A stretch of DNA of 64,000 bases. Source: Micavibrio sp. UBA2137. GTDB lineage: Bacteria; Pseudomonadota; Alphaproteobacteria; Micavibrionales; Micavibrionaceae. The stretch is taken from the NCBI GenBank assembly GCA_002328415.1, contig DCXL01000004.1, positions 843,451 through 907,450 on the forward strand. The letters are read 5' to 3'. A program made the translations under genes and the position numbers. The stretch's first letter is position 1, and each line of letters opens with the position of its first letter. Under the pieces are notes generated by a model. That model saw only the letters and a program-made list of their open reading frames with translations, did no database searches and was not told where the DNA came from. Shown here one piece after another: positions 27,323-36,122 of the stretch.

Positions 27323-28378
27323 TCACGTTTTGGCGTCAATCAAAACCTGATTGAGCCAGATATCGGCAATTTTATCCCATGCATAATCCTTGCGTGTTTG
27401 AATGGCATTAGCCGAAAAGCATGCCCACAAAGCATCATCATGCATAAGCGTGATGAGATAGTTGGCTAACTTTTCCTCATCCTTCTCAATAAACCCAGTC
27501 TCATTATGAATGACACGGTCCTGCAAAGCACCAATACCTTGGGTTACAACAGGTGTGCCCGCCGCTTGTGCCTCGGCTGCAACGAGACAGAATGTCTCGT
27601 CTTTATGCCCAAAATAAAACAGCGCACGCGCCTCGGACAATAAATCAATGACCCCGCGGCGCGTCTTTTTCGGCAGGATAAAAATATTATTTTGATCAAG
27701 TGTCGCATTTGAAAAGTCAGAAAGGGCTGGATCATCGCGTTTTGCTAAAATTTCAAGCGCCGCTTGCGGACATTTGGGATGTACATATTTAATCCAGCAG
27801 GTAATTAATTCTTTCAAATGGCGATAAGGCTGTGAGAAAAAGACAGCCTTTTTGGCCCCTGGCACATTGCGTTTTTCTGGCAAAGACATGAACACTGGGT
27901 CAAGCCCGTGCGGTACAACGCTTGTCCCAGAAAAAGGCAAATATTTCGATGTCACAGATTTCTGTTGATGACTGACAAAGACACCATGTGGACGAAATTT
28001 CAAGAACGCCCAAAGGCGGCGTTTCTTTATCACTTTTGCAAAAGATATTGGATTATGTAGCCAGAGATAGGTTTGTGTGTTCTTGGTCAAAAGCATTTTC
28101 GGCACACGCATAAAACAGGTTGGATCATTGTTGGAAATGATATGGGTGAAAGGTGCGCTTTCACCCTCCAAAGAATTAACCCAGTTGACCCCTCTTATTT
28201 TTGAAGGCTTATGTGTCCCGTTCCAAACTGTGACATCGCATGCCTTGTTCGCCAAATGCGTACTTAAGTGGATGGTAACAGATTCAATTCCACCGATAGG
28301 CTTTGTCTTGGGCGTGTCGGCATCAAAATCACTGAAATTCCCGTCTATAAAGAGGATACGTTTTTGTTTAGCCACCAT
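27323..28378 (-). CDS. Glycosyltransferase family 4 protein
   Basis: This 351-residue GT-B fold enzyme transfers a sugar from an activated donor to a growing surface glycan. The N-terminal domain begins KRILFIDGNFSDF and contains the acceptor-side glycine loop GGIESVTIHLS. The C-terminal donor-binding region is ALFYFGHKDETFCLVAAEAQ, with E-x7-E spacing, followed by AAGTPVV. It overlaps the end of the upstream glycosyltransferase gene by 11 bases. The sugar and linkage are unknown. Lipopolysaccharide core or O-chain synthesis is inferred from the adjacent ligase. Confidence 0.88.
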   Translation of the reverse strand: MVAKQKRILFIDGNFSDFDADTPKTKPIGGIESVTIHLSTHLANKACDVTVWNGTHKPSKIRGVNWVNSLEGESAPFTHIISNNDPTCFMRVPKMLLTKNTQTYLWLHNPISFAKVIKKRRLWAFLKFRPHGVFVSHQQKSVTSKYLPFSGTSVVPHGLDPVFMSLPEKRNVPGAKKAVFFSQPYRHLKELITCWIKYVHPKCPQAALEILAKRDDPALSDFSNATLDQNNIFILPKKTRRGVIDLLSEARALFYFGHKDETFCLVAAEAQAAGTPVVTQGIGALQDRVIHNETGFIEKDEEKLANYLITLMHDDALWACFSANAIQTRKDYAWDKIADIWLNQVLIDAKT

Positions 28379-29411
28379 AGACAGTTGTATCCCAAGCGTA
28401 ATCTTGTGTTGGCTTTACAGAAAAGGCGCAATCAATCATATATTGGCAAATCTTTTCGACATCAAACATATCATGGGCTAATGTGTGCGCACGTTCAGCC
28501 GTTTGCTTGCGCAATGCGTCATCACCGTGAAACTTCAAAAGCTTTTCAGTCAGGTCTTCGACAGAGCGGTAGGTGACAATCGCATCCCCAAACAACTCCT
28601 GAAAACGTGGACCCTCATGAATAAATGTCAAAAGTCCATTTCCCAAATATTGCGAAAAACGGTCCGAGGCGTATAAATATTCGTTATTGGTTTTATTCAA
28701 ACAAAGCCCCATTTTGGATTGCGCAAGCAGGTCATAATAATCAGCACCAAACACACGGTCCTCTTGCCCTGCACCAATAATACGGGTCGTCACGTTTGAG
28801 ATTTTCGGCAATAAATCGGATATAAGTGCCTGGCGGTGGTCCTCCCTATTATGCAGAACGCTGCCTGCGAAAAAGAGGTCGATTGGTAAAGTGTCTTGCC
28901 CAAAATTGCGATGCACGTCTATGGCCTTGTCAACTGGATTAGGAATATGTGTGACCTTCGTCTTCTTACTGGAAAAGGACTCGAGGGACTTGCCCGCTGT
29001 TGTAATGAAAGTCCAATCCACATGATCAATGCGATTGCTGAGATCATCTCTATTTTGCTGATAATTCAGTGGGTCAACATTGCGGTAAATTATTGGCGTA
29101 TCAGGTAGTTTCTCACGCAATATGCCCAACGTGTCATTAGTGACCAATGTGCAATGTCCCAAAATAATCAAATCAGGGCGATAGGCGACACAATCCTTTA
29201 CCAATTTTTGGTTCATGGATTTGCGCCCAAGCTTGCTAGAATTGAAAATAGTTGAGGCACGCGCCACATCGCGGTCATTAAAGGCATAGAAAACATGGCC
29301 CAACCTTGTAAAGCCGTTCAACATGCGTTGTGGGATAAGATAATAGCGATCCGCATTATGGAACCCTTGGCACGACCCGATATAAAATATTTTAAGATGC
29401 GCTTTGACCAT
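28368..29411 (-). CDS. CgeB-like glycosyltransferase
   Basis: This 347-residue protein resembles the CgeB/DUF3880-type glycosyltransferases. Its C-terminal half has IDLFFAGSVLHNREDHRQALI and then the donor-site segment YASDRFSQYLGNGLLTFIH. I start it at the ATG at 29411 (MVKAHLKIFYIGSCQG), which has GGGAAG just upstream. An upstream in-frame start at 29447 is less likely. It is the first gene of the three-gene polysaccharide group. Confidence 0.82.
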   Translation of the reverse strand: MVKAHLKIFYIGSCQGFHNADRYYLIPQRMLNGFTRLGHVFYAFNDRDVARASTIFNSSKLGRKSMNQKLVKDCVAYRPDLIILGHCTLVTNDTLGILREKLPDTPIIYRNVDPLNYQQNRDDLSNRIDHVDWTFITTAGKSLESFSSKKTKVTHIPNPVDKAIDVHRNFGQDTLPIDLFFAGSVLHNREDHRQALISDLLPKISNVTTRIIGAGQEDRVFGADYYDLLAQSKMGLCLNKTNNEYLYASDRFSQYLGNGLLTFIHEGPRFQELFGDAIVTYRSVEDLTEKLLKFHGDDALRKQTAERAHTLAHDMFDVEKICQYMIDCAFSVKPTQDYAWDTTVYGG

Positions 29412-29535
29412 AGCTTCCCAGTTTAGCGAAAAGTTCTTAACTGACAACCACGAACAGTGCCATATATTTTTTAAAAAACTGTAATTATTCTATTTACGTG
29501 AGAATCACTTTCAGATATAGAGTGCCGCATAATCA

Positions 29536-29563
29536 AAACGCCAGTAAAACTGCTGGTTTTTCT
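29536..29563 (+). promoter_or_regulatory. Terminator-like leader hairpin before the 287-residue gene
   Basis: AAAA-CG-CCAG and CTGG-TTTT can pair around an 8-base loop, with a 2-base bulge, and the second arm runs into T residues. It lies about 20 bases before the start codon of the downstream plus-strand gene. It could be a leader attenuator, or a terminator for unseen transcription. Support is weak. Confidence 0.3.
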
Positions 29564-29583
29564 TACATAACGGATCACAAAAT

Positions 29584-30447
29584 ATGAGCTCAACATTTGT
29601 CGAATTTTTTGCAGGTAGCATGCCCTTTTGGGGAGCCTTTTCTATTGCCTCAGCAACGCTTCTTGCTGTGCTGCTGAATTATCGCAATACAAAGAAGACA
29701 AATCAAAAGGCACTTTTGCGCAAAAGCTCAAGCTTTAGCTCTGCACTTGCCTCCGAGCTGATCGATAACTCTCATAATTTGATGGATTTGTATTTTCAGC
29801 TACAAAATCTGTCTAAAAAGAATATCACCGTTAATTACAAAAAGCTTAGCCTATCGGCCTATGAGCGCTTACTTGACCAGATTGGTGATTTGGGGCCAGA
29901 TCTGTCCTTCATGATTGTGGATGCCTATGGCGATATTGCCCGTCTAAAGTCGCGTTTAGACATTCGCACATCAAAAGAAATCAAAGAAATGCTAGATGAC
30001 TTACTGCCTGACATTCAAACGGTGCTGATTAAGGCCACATCCGCTTCAATTGTCATGTATTTTTATGCTGATTATCTGTGCGGCAAAAAATGGCTCAAAA
30101 TCATAGAGAAGCAGCGTTACCTCTGGTTTGAACAATCTTTGGAAGAATTTATGAGCTATGCTGGAAAGGTCGACATTGAATCTGGCTTCATTGATATAGA
30201 AGCACATCAGGACAAAACGCTTTTGCAACGTGTCAAAAACACAGAAGATAAAAAATATGTTCAGGACATCATTAAAGTCTATAAGACGACTTACGCCAAT
30301 ATTCAGACCTGTGAACAATGGCGGGCTCAGCTCATGTTACGTGCGTTTTATTTCAAAATTAAAAACAGGCTTTGCCTCATTTTGAACGCCGAGGCTGACA
30401 TTTACGACAAAATGTCAGAAAAACGCTTTAAAGAATTTTTATCTTAA
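29584..30447 (+). CDS. Hypothetical membrane-anchored protein, 287 residues
   Basis: I do not recognise a family. The N-terminus has one hydrophobic helix (about residues 8-28, GSMPFWGAFSIASATLLAVLL) followed by positive residues NYRNTKKTNQK, so the rest should be cytoplasmic. The remainder is predicted mostly helical and charged, including IVDAYGDIARLKSRLDIRTS and a basic, hydrophobic tail (FYFKIKNRLCLILNAEADIY). It stands alone on the plus strand between two minus-strand units and ends 1 base before the convergent SDR gene. Confidence 0.8.
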   Translation: MSSTFVEFFAGSMPFWGAFSIASATLLAVLLNYRNTKKTNQKALLRKSSSFSSALASELIDNSHNLMDLYFQLQNLSKKNITVNYKKLSLSAYERLLDQIGDLGPDLSFMIVDAYGDIARLKSRLDIRTSKEIKEMLDDLLPDIQTVLIKATSASIVMYFYADYLCGKKWLKIIEKQRYLWFEQSLEEFMSYAGKVDIESGFIDIEAHQDKTLLQRVKNTEDKKYVQDIIKVYKTTYANIQTCEQWRAQLMLRAFYFKIKNRLCLILNAEADIYDKMSEKRFKEFLS

Positions 30448-30448
30448 G

Positions 30449-31273
30449 TTAATCGCTTAAATAAAGATCCCGAATAAGAGGTTTTTCTGGGTCGATGGCA
30501 TAGCCGCTAAAATCTTTGATACCTTCTTCCTTTAGAACGTCTTCATCAATATAGAAGTTGCCTGTATTTGCAGGTTCACTGCTGTTACGCTTCAAAATTG
30601 CATAGGCTGCATCTGCAACAATCTCTTCACTGCGACAATTTTCAGGCTTTATATTGCCTATCATTTTCATGGCCGCCGTAAAGATAAGGGTTTGCGGCCA
30701 TAACGAATTGGCGGCAATGCCTTTATCTTTAAATTCTGCAGCCAGTCCAATCGTACACATGCTCATCCCATATTTAGATAACGTGTAAGCCGTATGATTT
30801 TCAAACCAGCGCGGCGATAAATCAATTGGAGGCGACAAGGTCAGGATTTGTGGATTATCCGCTTTCGCAAGATAGGGAAGTGCCTTTTGTGCTGTCATGT
30901 ATGAACCACGCATATTCACCTGATTCATCAAATCAAAGCGCTTCATTGGCGTTTCACACACGCCCGCTAAAAAGATGGCGCTGGCATTGTTAATCAAGAT
31001 ATCAATACCGCCAAATGTTTTGACTGTTTGGTCAATGGCGGCCTCAACCTGAGTTTCATCACGAATATCCATTTGGACGGCAAGGCCTTTGCCACCTGCT
31101 TCTTCAATCTCTGCAACGGCTGTGTGAATAGTCCCCTCAAGTGTAGGGTGTGGCTTATCTGTCTTAGAGGCGATTGTAATATGTGCGCCGTCTTTCGCCA
31201 GACGTTTAGCAATAGCCAGCCCAATCCCGCGACTGCCGCCTGTTATAAAAATCGACTTCTCTTTGAATATCAT
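30449..31273 (-). CDS. SDR family oxidoreductase, HSDL2-like
   Basis: This 274-residue SDR has the motif TGGSRGIGLAIA, the NNASAIFL loop and a catalytic YTLSKYGMSM. The sequence pattern (TIASKTDKPHPTLEGTIHT, then SPRWFENHTAYTLSK) is that of the hydroxysteroid dehydrogenase-like 2 group, which includes peroxisomal and bacterial lipid-related enzymes. The C-terminal SCP2 lipid-binding domain of the eukaryotic forms is absent. The substrate is unknown. It is a single gene, divergent from the alcohol dehydrogenase gene. Confidence 0.87.
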   Translation of the reverse strand: MIFKEKSIFITGGSRGIGLAIAKRLAKDGAHITIASKTDKPHPTLEGTIHTAVAEIEEAGGKGLAVQMDIRDETQVEAAIDQTVKTFGGIDILINNASAIFLAGVCETPMKRFDLMNQVNMRGSYMTAQKALPYLAKADNPQILTLSPPIDLSPRWFENHTAYTLSKYGMSMCTIGLAAEFKDKGIAANSLWPQTLIFTAAMKMIGNIKPENCRSEEIVADAAYAILKRNSSEPANTGNFYIDEDVLKEEGIKDFSGYAIDPEKPLIRDLYLSD

Positions 31274-31351
31274 TGTAACCCCACACTTTTCTCTGCTTAC
31301 CTCTTTAAATTAGAGCGGTGATTGTGTTTCTCTGCAAGATAAAATTTTCTT

Positions 31352-31377
31352 GGAACTCTGAGCCCTTCTCCCTTGTT
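31352..31377 (+). promoter_or_regulatory. Candidate EcfG (general stress response) promoter
   Basis: GGAAC at 31352-31356 is followed, after 17 bases, by TGTT at 31374-31377. This matches the GGAAC-N16/17-CGTT pattern used by EcfG sigma factors of Alphaproteobacteria, apart from the first base of the -10 element. It lies about 30 bases before the alcohol dehydrogenase start, leaving room for the AAGGAG site. Confidence 0.5.
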
Positions 31378-31407
31378 GTCACCATGCAAATAAAAAAGGA
31401 GAATATT

Positions 31408-32541
31408 ATGCGCGCATTTGGATTTGGAACTCAGGCAAAAGATAAAAAATTAGAGCCCGTGGTATTTGACCGCCAAGACGTGCGCGCTGGCGAAGTTGCC
31501 TTTAAAGTGACCTATTGTGGTGTGTGTCATTCCGATGTGCATCAGGCACGTAATGATTGGCAGAACTCGCAATATCCATGCGTCCCGGGTCACGAAGTCG
31601 TTGGCGAGGTAACAAAAATTGGTGAAGGGGTCACGAAAGTCAAAGTCGGTGATGTTGTTGGTGTTGGGTGCATGGTCAATAGCTGTCAGACATGTGATCA
31701 TTGTGAAAATGATGAGGAAAATTACTGCTCAGGTCCTAAGAGTTGCACACTCACTTACAACGGGCCTAAAAAGCCAGACGGCACAAACACATATGGCGGT
31801 TACACAACACACCTTATTGCACGTGAAGAATTTATCTTAAAGATTCCAGATAACCTCGACCCGAAATATGTAGGACCAATCATGTGTGCAGGCATCACAG
31901 TATATTCACCAATGCGCCACTGGAATCTAAAAGAAGGTCAAACACTTGGGGTAGCGGGTATCGGTGGACTAGGTCACATGGCCATCCAAATTGGAAAGGC
32001 ATTAGGTGCTGAAGTCGTCGCCTTCACACGTAGTGAAGACAAAAAAGACGAAATATTGGAGATGGGCGCCGATAAAGTTGTTATTTCAACAGATGATGAC
32101 CAGATGAAAGAAGCGGCACAAAGTCTCGACATGTTGATCAATACAATCCCAGTTCCCCATGATATTGCCCCTTATATTGACCTTATGAAAACAGATTCAA
32201 ACATTATTATTGTTGGAAATATGGTCAGCTTTCCTGAGTTTTCACCTGGCCCACTTGTGTTTAACCGCATTACACTTGGTGGCTCTCTCATTGGTGGTAT
32301 CAAGGAAACACAAGAAATAATCGATCTCTGTGCCGAGCATGACATCACACCGAGCGTAAAAATGATTTCAATTGACGACATCAATGATGTTTTTGACACG
32401 TTAGAAAACGGAAACGCAGAGGGACATTTCAGACACGTGATTGATATGAGCACGCTTCACAATCACGATGCTGTTAAAAATGATAACGCCGAGACCATCC
32501 CCGACCCAGACCGCGGTGATGTTGTTAATCGGAACACTTAA
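31408..32541 (+). CDS. Zinc-dependent NAD(P) alcohol/aldehyde reductase (YahK/CAD type)
   Basis: This is a medium-chain dehydrogenase that interconverts aldehydes and alcohols using NAD(P)(H). The catalytic zinc ligands are seen in YCGVCHSDVH, PGHEVVG and MCAGITVYSP. The structural zinc is held by four cysteines in CQTCDHCENDEENYC. The cofactor motif is GIGGLGHMAIQIGKALG. I start at 31408 (MRAFGFG), with AAGGAG 6 bases upstream, giving 377 residues. Longer in-frame starts are rejected. The C-terminus has about 25 extra polar residues (HDAVKNDNAETIPDPDRGD) beyond the usual family end. The 3' end overlaps the convergent znuB-like gene by 17 bases. Confidence 0.93.
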   Translation: MRAFGFGTQAKDKKLEPVVFDRQDVRAGEVAFKVTYCGVCHSDVHQARNDWQNSQYPCVPGHEVVGEVTKIGEGVTKVKVGDVVGVGCMVNSCQTCDHCENDEENYCSGPKSCTLTYNGPKKPDGTNTYGGYTTHLIAREEFILKIPDNLDPKYVGPIMCAGITVYSPMRHWNLKEGQTLGVAGIGGLGHMAIQIGKALGAEVVAFTRSEDKKDEILEMGADKVVISTDDDQMKEAAQSLDMLINTIPVPHDIAPYIDLMKTDSNIIIVGNMVSFPEFSPGPLVFNRITLGGSLIGGIKETQEIIDLCAEHDITPSVKMISIDDINDVFDTLENGNAEGHFRHVIDMSTLHNHDAVKNDNAETIPDPDRGDVVNRNT

Positions 32542-33310
32542 AAGCGCTTTTGTTTGATTTATGAAGGTAAGGAATTGTACTGCAAATTGCGAAACATAAT
32601 ACAATTGCAGGACCAGCCGATAAATCAAACAAATAGGACATTGCAAGCCCCGAGATAAATGCAGAGAGGGAAATAACATAACCCCAAATCAATTTATTTG
32701 TCTGCATACTGACAATGCCCAGAGCAGGAAAAATGAGGCTTGCAAAAACAAGGTAAATACCAATCAAATTCACTGAAAAGGGAATGGCTAGCGCGAAAAG
32801 CGGATAAAAAAGTCTTGCACGATGCGCTTGGAAAAATGTCCAAATAAAAAACATAATTAAAAAAAGCGGCCCTATCATTAGCGCATCTTTCCAAGACACC
32901 CAAAGGATTTGCCCTTCAAGGATGTCCTTTACACTTTCCCCACCTGTTGGGCTACTACTGACAATGAGAAGAGCCAAACTTGCAGCCAATACGAATGCAC
33001 ATCCAATAAGCGGTTCCTGATAACGTCCTGAGCGTTTCTCAAGATATTGAAAAAACAAGGCACACATAAAGGCGAGTGCAAGCCCGGTGGCAATTTCACC
33101 GTAAAGGCTTATATAGTAATACTCCTCACGCGCGATGAATTCTTTAAAGAAAATCATGCCCAACGCTGCAAATTGTGCGACAGCCAAATCTAAAAAAATA
33201 ATGCCACGCTTCAAAACCTCTTGCCCAAGCGGCACATGAAGAATTGAGATAATTGCCCCAACGACGAACGCAGGAAGAAGTAAGATCAGAATACCTGCAT
33301 CAGCGCCCAT
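32525..33310 (-). CDS. Zinc/manganese ABC transporter permease (ZnuB-like)
   Basis: This 261-residue inner-membrane protein of the ABC-3 family has about eight hydrophobic segments. The segment ILHVPLGQEVLKRGIIFLDLAVAQFAALG near the N-terminus is the conserved region facing the ATPase. It is read directly after znuA, with stop and start overlapping (TAATG). No ATP-binding subunit (ZnuC type) lies anywhere in this window, so the transporter must use one encoded elsewhere. Zinc as substrate is inferred from the partner binding protein. Confidence 0.87.
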   Translation of the reverse strand: MGADAGILILLLPAFVVGAIISILHVPLGQEVLKRGIIFLDLAVAQFAALGMIFFKEFIAREEYYYISLYGEIATGLALAFMCALFFQYLEKRSGRYQEPLIGCAFVLAASLALLIVSSSPTGGESVKDILEGQILWVSWKDALMIGPLFLIMFFIWTFFQAHRARLFYPLFALAIPFSVNLIGIYLVFASLIFPALGIVSMQTNKLIWGYVISLSAFISGLAMSYLFDLSAGPAIVLCFAICSTIPYLHKSNKSAFKCSD

Positions 33311-34209
33311 TATGCCCCCTTCAATTTCGTAATCGTTTGTTCAAAAAGCATTTCAAGGTTAGTTGCCTTTGCATCACCCCCCACCGTAAAAGGAAGTTGC
33401 ACAACAGGGATACTCGTTTTATCAGAAAGCCATTGTGCTGCATCACCATCCTCATATGGCGCGACTAGAATGGCTTGGACAGACGCATTATCAACACGGG
33501 CTAAGACAGCCTCCAAATGCGCCGCTGTTGGTGGAACACCTGGCTTTGGTTCAAGCGTTGCAATGACATCCATACCCAACCAATTCAAAAGGTATGACCA
33601 AGCATTATGATACACGACAACTTGCTTACCTTTTAATGAGGACGTATCACCTACCCATTTTTGCGATAAGTTTGCCCATTTCTCTTTAAAACGCGCAAGA
33701 TTAGACTGATAAACAGCCATGTTCTCTCTATCGATAAGAAGGAGACGTTCAGCTAACATCTCTGCAATAATATCAATATTACGCGGGTCAAGATGGACGT
33801 GCGGATTACCTTCCGGATGGACATGGCCTTGTGAGCGGTCGGCATTTGCCATCACATCCAGTTTCTCAACATAATCTGAGGCCATCAACCATCCAATTGA
33901 TTCTTGCTGCACATCTCTATCCCCTGCCTTACGCACCAGAAGGGGAAGCCATCCTTGTTCAAGTGAGGCACCAGAACAAAAGACAAGGTCTGCCTTGCGC
34001 ATGGCTGTAAGCAGGCTCGGCTTGGCCCGCACAAAATGCACATCTTGCGAGGCCGCTGTTGCAACAGTAATAGAGACATTGTCGCCGCCAATTTCCTCGG
34101 CAAGTGCGCCCCATTCTGGGGCACACGCAAAAACATTAACCTTGGCAAAGGCTTGGGACGACCAACAAACACTAAAGGCCAGAACAAATAAAAGAATAAA
34201 ATTTTTCAT
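33310..34209 (-). CDS. znuA: Periplasmic zinc-binding protein (ZnuA/TroA fold)
   Basis: This 299-residue cluster A-I metal-binding protein has a clear signal peptide (FVLAFSVCWSSQAFA). The metal ligands of the family are visible: a histidine in SQDVHFVRAKPS, the HVHLD motif in GNPHVHLDPRN, a histidine in VVVYHNAWSYL, and an acidic residue in VAPYEDGDA. A short histidine-rich loop (GHVHPEGNPHVH) precedes the second ligand, which favours zinc over manganese. It lies between the outer-membrane protein gene (18 bases upstream) and the permease. Confidence 0.88.
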   Translation of the reverse strand: MKNFILLFVLAFSVCWSSQAFAKVNVFACAPEWGALAEEIGGDNVSITVATAASQDVHFVRAKPSLLTAMRKADLVFCSGASLEQGWLPLLVRKAGDRDVQQESIGWLMASDYVEKLDVMANADRSQGHVHPEGNPHVHLDPRNIDIIAEMLAERLLLIDRENMAVYQSNLARFKEKWANLSQKWVGDTSSLKGKQVVVYHNAWSYLLNWLGMDVIATLEPKPGVPPTAAHLEAVLARVDNASVQAILVAPYEDGDAAQWLSDKTSIPVVQLPFTVGGDAKATNLEMLFEQTITKLKGA

Positions 34210-34227
34210 ATTTAAACTGTCCTTTCT

Positions 34228-35595
34228 TTAAAAGGCATGCGCGCCATGCGCACCAATGCTCATGATATATTGCAGCATGATTTGATTATCATTCTGACCA
34301 TCTGCCAACTCCTCGTGATTATACTGCAGACGTGCACGCGAAAATTCACTATTTGTCCAGTCAATCATAGCCGTTCCACTCCATGGGTCGTGGCCCTCAC
34401 TATCAAGTGCGCTACCCGCCAGACCTGCTGGCGTATCGCCCGCATAAAGCTGCGCATAGCGTGCGCCAACGCGCCATTTTGGAAGAAACTTGTATACAGT
34501 TTGTGCGTACCAACCGCTTTGAGCGTCATCATAATCAACAACGCCTGTACCAAAATCAGTATCCTCATAAGTCCCGTTTTCATCGCGATAGAAATATTCA
34601 CCTTGCAGAATAATTTCCTGCTCGGCGCTATTTCCAGTCGGAGCTATAACAGCGCGTCCATCAAGAATATATAAATCACTATCACCTTCAAAGGTAACAG
34701 TATCTTCATTGGCCTCACGACTCACATCATTCGCCTGAAGCGTTGAGGCACCAATACGCCAGCTTGTATTATTACCAATATCACCACCGACACGACCATA
34801 GGCCGTCCACGCGCCAATATCACTTCCCTCGGCACCGCCTCCGGGAAAATCACTCCCTCTAAAGGCACCCGCACCTATTTCGGTGTAAAGGTCGGTTGGT
34901 AAAATCATGCTTATTTGGACACCGTCATCATTATAGTTGCTATCCAAAAACGCACGGTTTGGCAGTGGTCGATCAGCAAAGTCATCTGAATGCGCGTGAT
35001 GAGAATTCAAATATCCAAGCTCTGAGAAAAAACGTCCTGCCTTAGCCTGCATCCCATAGGGAAGTGCAAGCGTTTCAACATAAGCCTCCTCAAGCTCAAC
35101 CTCCAAATCACCTTCATGTTCATGAAGAGCAACAGTTGACGATGCACGGAAAAGATTATCAACGCTCGCTGAAAAATTAAGTTCTGTTTCATCAATGCCC
35201 AGACCTTCTTCACCGCGCTCGCCCTCCTCGCCAATGGCAAAACCAGCAAACTCACCTGAATCATTTGAAAATGATTGATATTGCCCTTGCAAAATCACAC
35301 CAATTTCTGGATTGAAACTGCTGTTATTGATGGGACGTTGTGCTGTCGCTGGACGCGCTGATGGCTGTACAGATGTCACGGCAACAGTATTTGCCTGCAT
35401 TGTATTTGCTGTACTTTGGCGCGTTTCTATTGCTTCCAACTTACCTTCAAGCTCGTTTATTTTTGCTTCATAAGTCGCTTGCATTTTTGCAATTTCAGCA
35501 CGCAGTAGTTTGAGTTCTTCGTCAGACGCTGCGAACGCAGGTGAGACATTAAGTGCGGCAACACTAACGGCCGCCAGTAAAAGTTTTTTAGACAT
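34228..35595 (-). CDS. Outer-membrane beta-barrel protein linked to zinc uptake
   Basis: This 455-residue protein has a signal peptide (VAALNVSPAFA), an N-terminal coiled coil (about residues 25-60, LKLLRAEIAKMQATYEAKIN) and then a long beta-rich region. The C-terminus ends in His, Ala and Phe (GAHGAHAF), as in barrel proteins recognised by BAM. The region LNSHHAHSDDFADRPLPNR is rich in His and Asp and could bind metal. No TonB box or plug domain is seen. Its place in a znuA-znuB operon suggests it lets zinc cross the outer membrane. That is inference. Confidence 0.75.
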   Translation of the reverse strand: MSKKLLLAAVSVAALNVSPAFAASDEELKLLRAEIAKMQATYEAKINELEGKLEAIETRQSTANTMQANTVAVTSVQPSARPATAQRPINNSSFNPEIGVILQGQYQSFSNDSGEFAGFAIGEEGERGEEGLGIDETELNFSASVDNLFRASSTVALHEHEGDLEVELEEAYVETLALPYGMQAKAGRFFSELGYLNSHHAHSDDFADRPLPNRAFLDSNYNDDGVQISMILPTDLYTEIGAGAFRGSDFPGGGAEGSDIGAWTAYGRVGGDIGNNTSWRIGASTLQANDVSREANEDTVTFEGDSDLYILDGRAVIAPTGNSAEQEIILQGEYFYRDENGTYEDTDFGTGVVDYDDAQSGWYAQTVYKFLPKWRVGARYAQLYAGDTPAGLAGSALDSEGHDPWSGTAMIDWTNSEFSRARLQYNHEELADGQNDNQIMLQYIMSIGAHGAHAF

Positions 35596-35642
35596 GGGAT
35601 ATGTCCTTTCTTAATCTGAAAATTTAAATAAAAAAATTGGGA

Positions 35643-35987
35643 TTAAGAAAGATGCGGGGGTGCACGTGTGCGATAGGACGCGTGGGCTGTTCTTTTATGC
35701 ACTGCAGCATTCCGCCAGTGATAAGCAAAAGAGATCGCTATTGTCTGATTTAATAAAACAGGGGAGGCATTTAATGCAGAGAGCAACTGATGCGTATTGA
35801 CGCATATTTGGCACTCATGATTTAGAGACGTTTTTTGTTCGTTGCGGTCTTTATCATGGTTATCATGGGAGACCTCTATCGACTGTAAATCCGACATGGC
35901 ATGCACAGCATTGTGAAAGCCCGCAAAAATTTGGGCAGACACAAGTGCAACAATTAAAGCCAATAAGATGGATTTACGCTTAAGCAT
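35643..35987 (-). CDS. Small exported His/Cys-containing protein, DUF2946-like
   Basis: This short protein of about 114 residues starts MLKRKSILLALIVALVSAQ, a signal peptide. It continues with a polar, histidine-containing segment (SHDNHDKDRNEQKTS), then HECQICVNTHQLL with a CxxC motif. The pattern resembles DUF2946 proteins found with metal-handling genes. A TTG 36 bases upstream would extend the N-terminus, but no start has a good ribosome-binding site. It is the first gene of the zinc operon, 47 bases before the outer-membrane protein gene. Confidence 0.6.
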   Translation of the reverse strand: MLKRKSILLALIVALVSAQIFAGFHNAVHAMSDLQSIEVSHDNHDKDRNEQKTSLNHECQICVNTHQLLSALNASPVLLNQTIAISFAYHWRNAAVHKRTAHASYRTRAPPHLS

Positions 35988-36038
35988 AGATGACGCATTA
36001 GCAGAAAAAAAAGAGTAAGGCAATTATCAATAAGCACG

Positions 36039-36063
36039 GGTCAATTAACATAAAAGCTTGACC
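36039..36063. promoter_or_regulatory. Inverted repeat between zinc operon and lipoprotein gene
   Basis: GGTCAA (36039-36044) and TTGACC (36058-36063) form a 6-bp inverted repeat with a 13-base spacer in the divergent promoter region. It is about 50 bases before the first gene of the zinc operon. It could bind a dimeric regulator. It does not match the ATGTTATA-type Zur site I would expect. Confidence 0.3.
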
Positions 36064-36122
36064 AAAAGTGTAAATTGTTTAAATAGGATATATCATTTTA
36101 AATTATCGGAGAGGATAAATCT

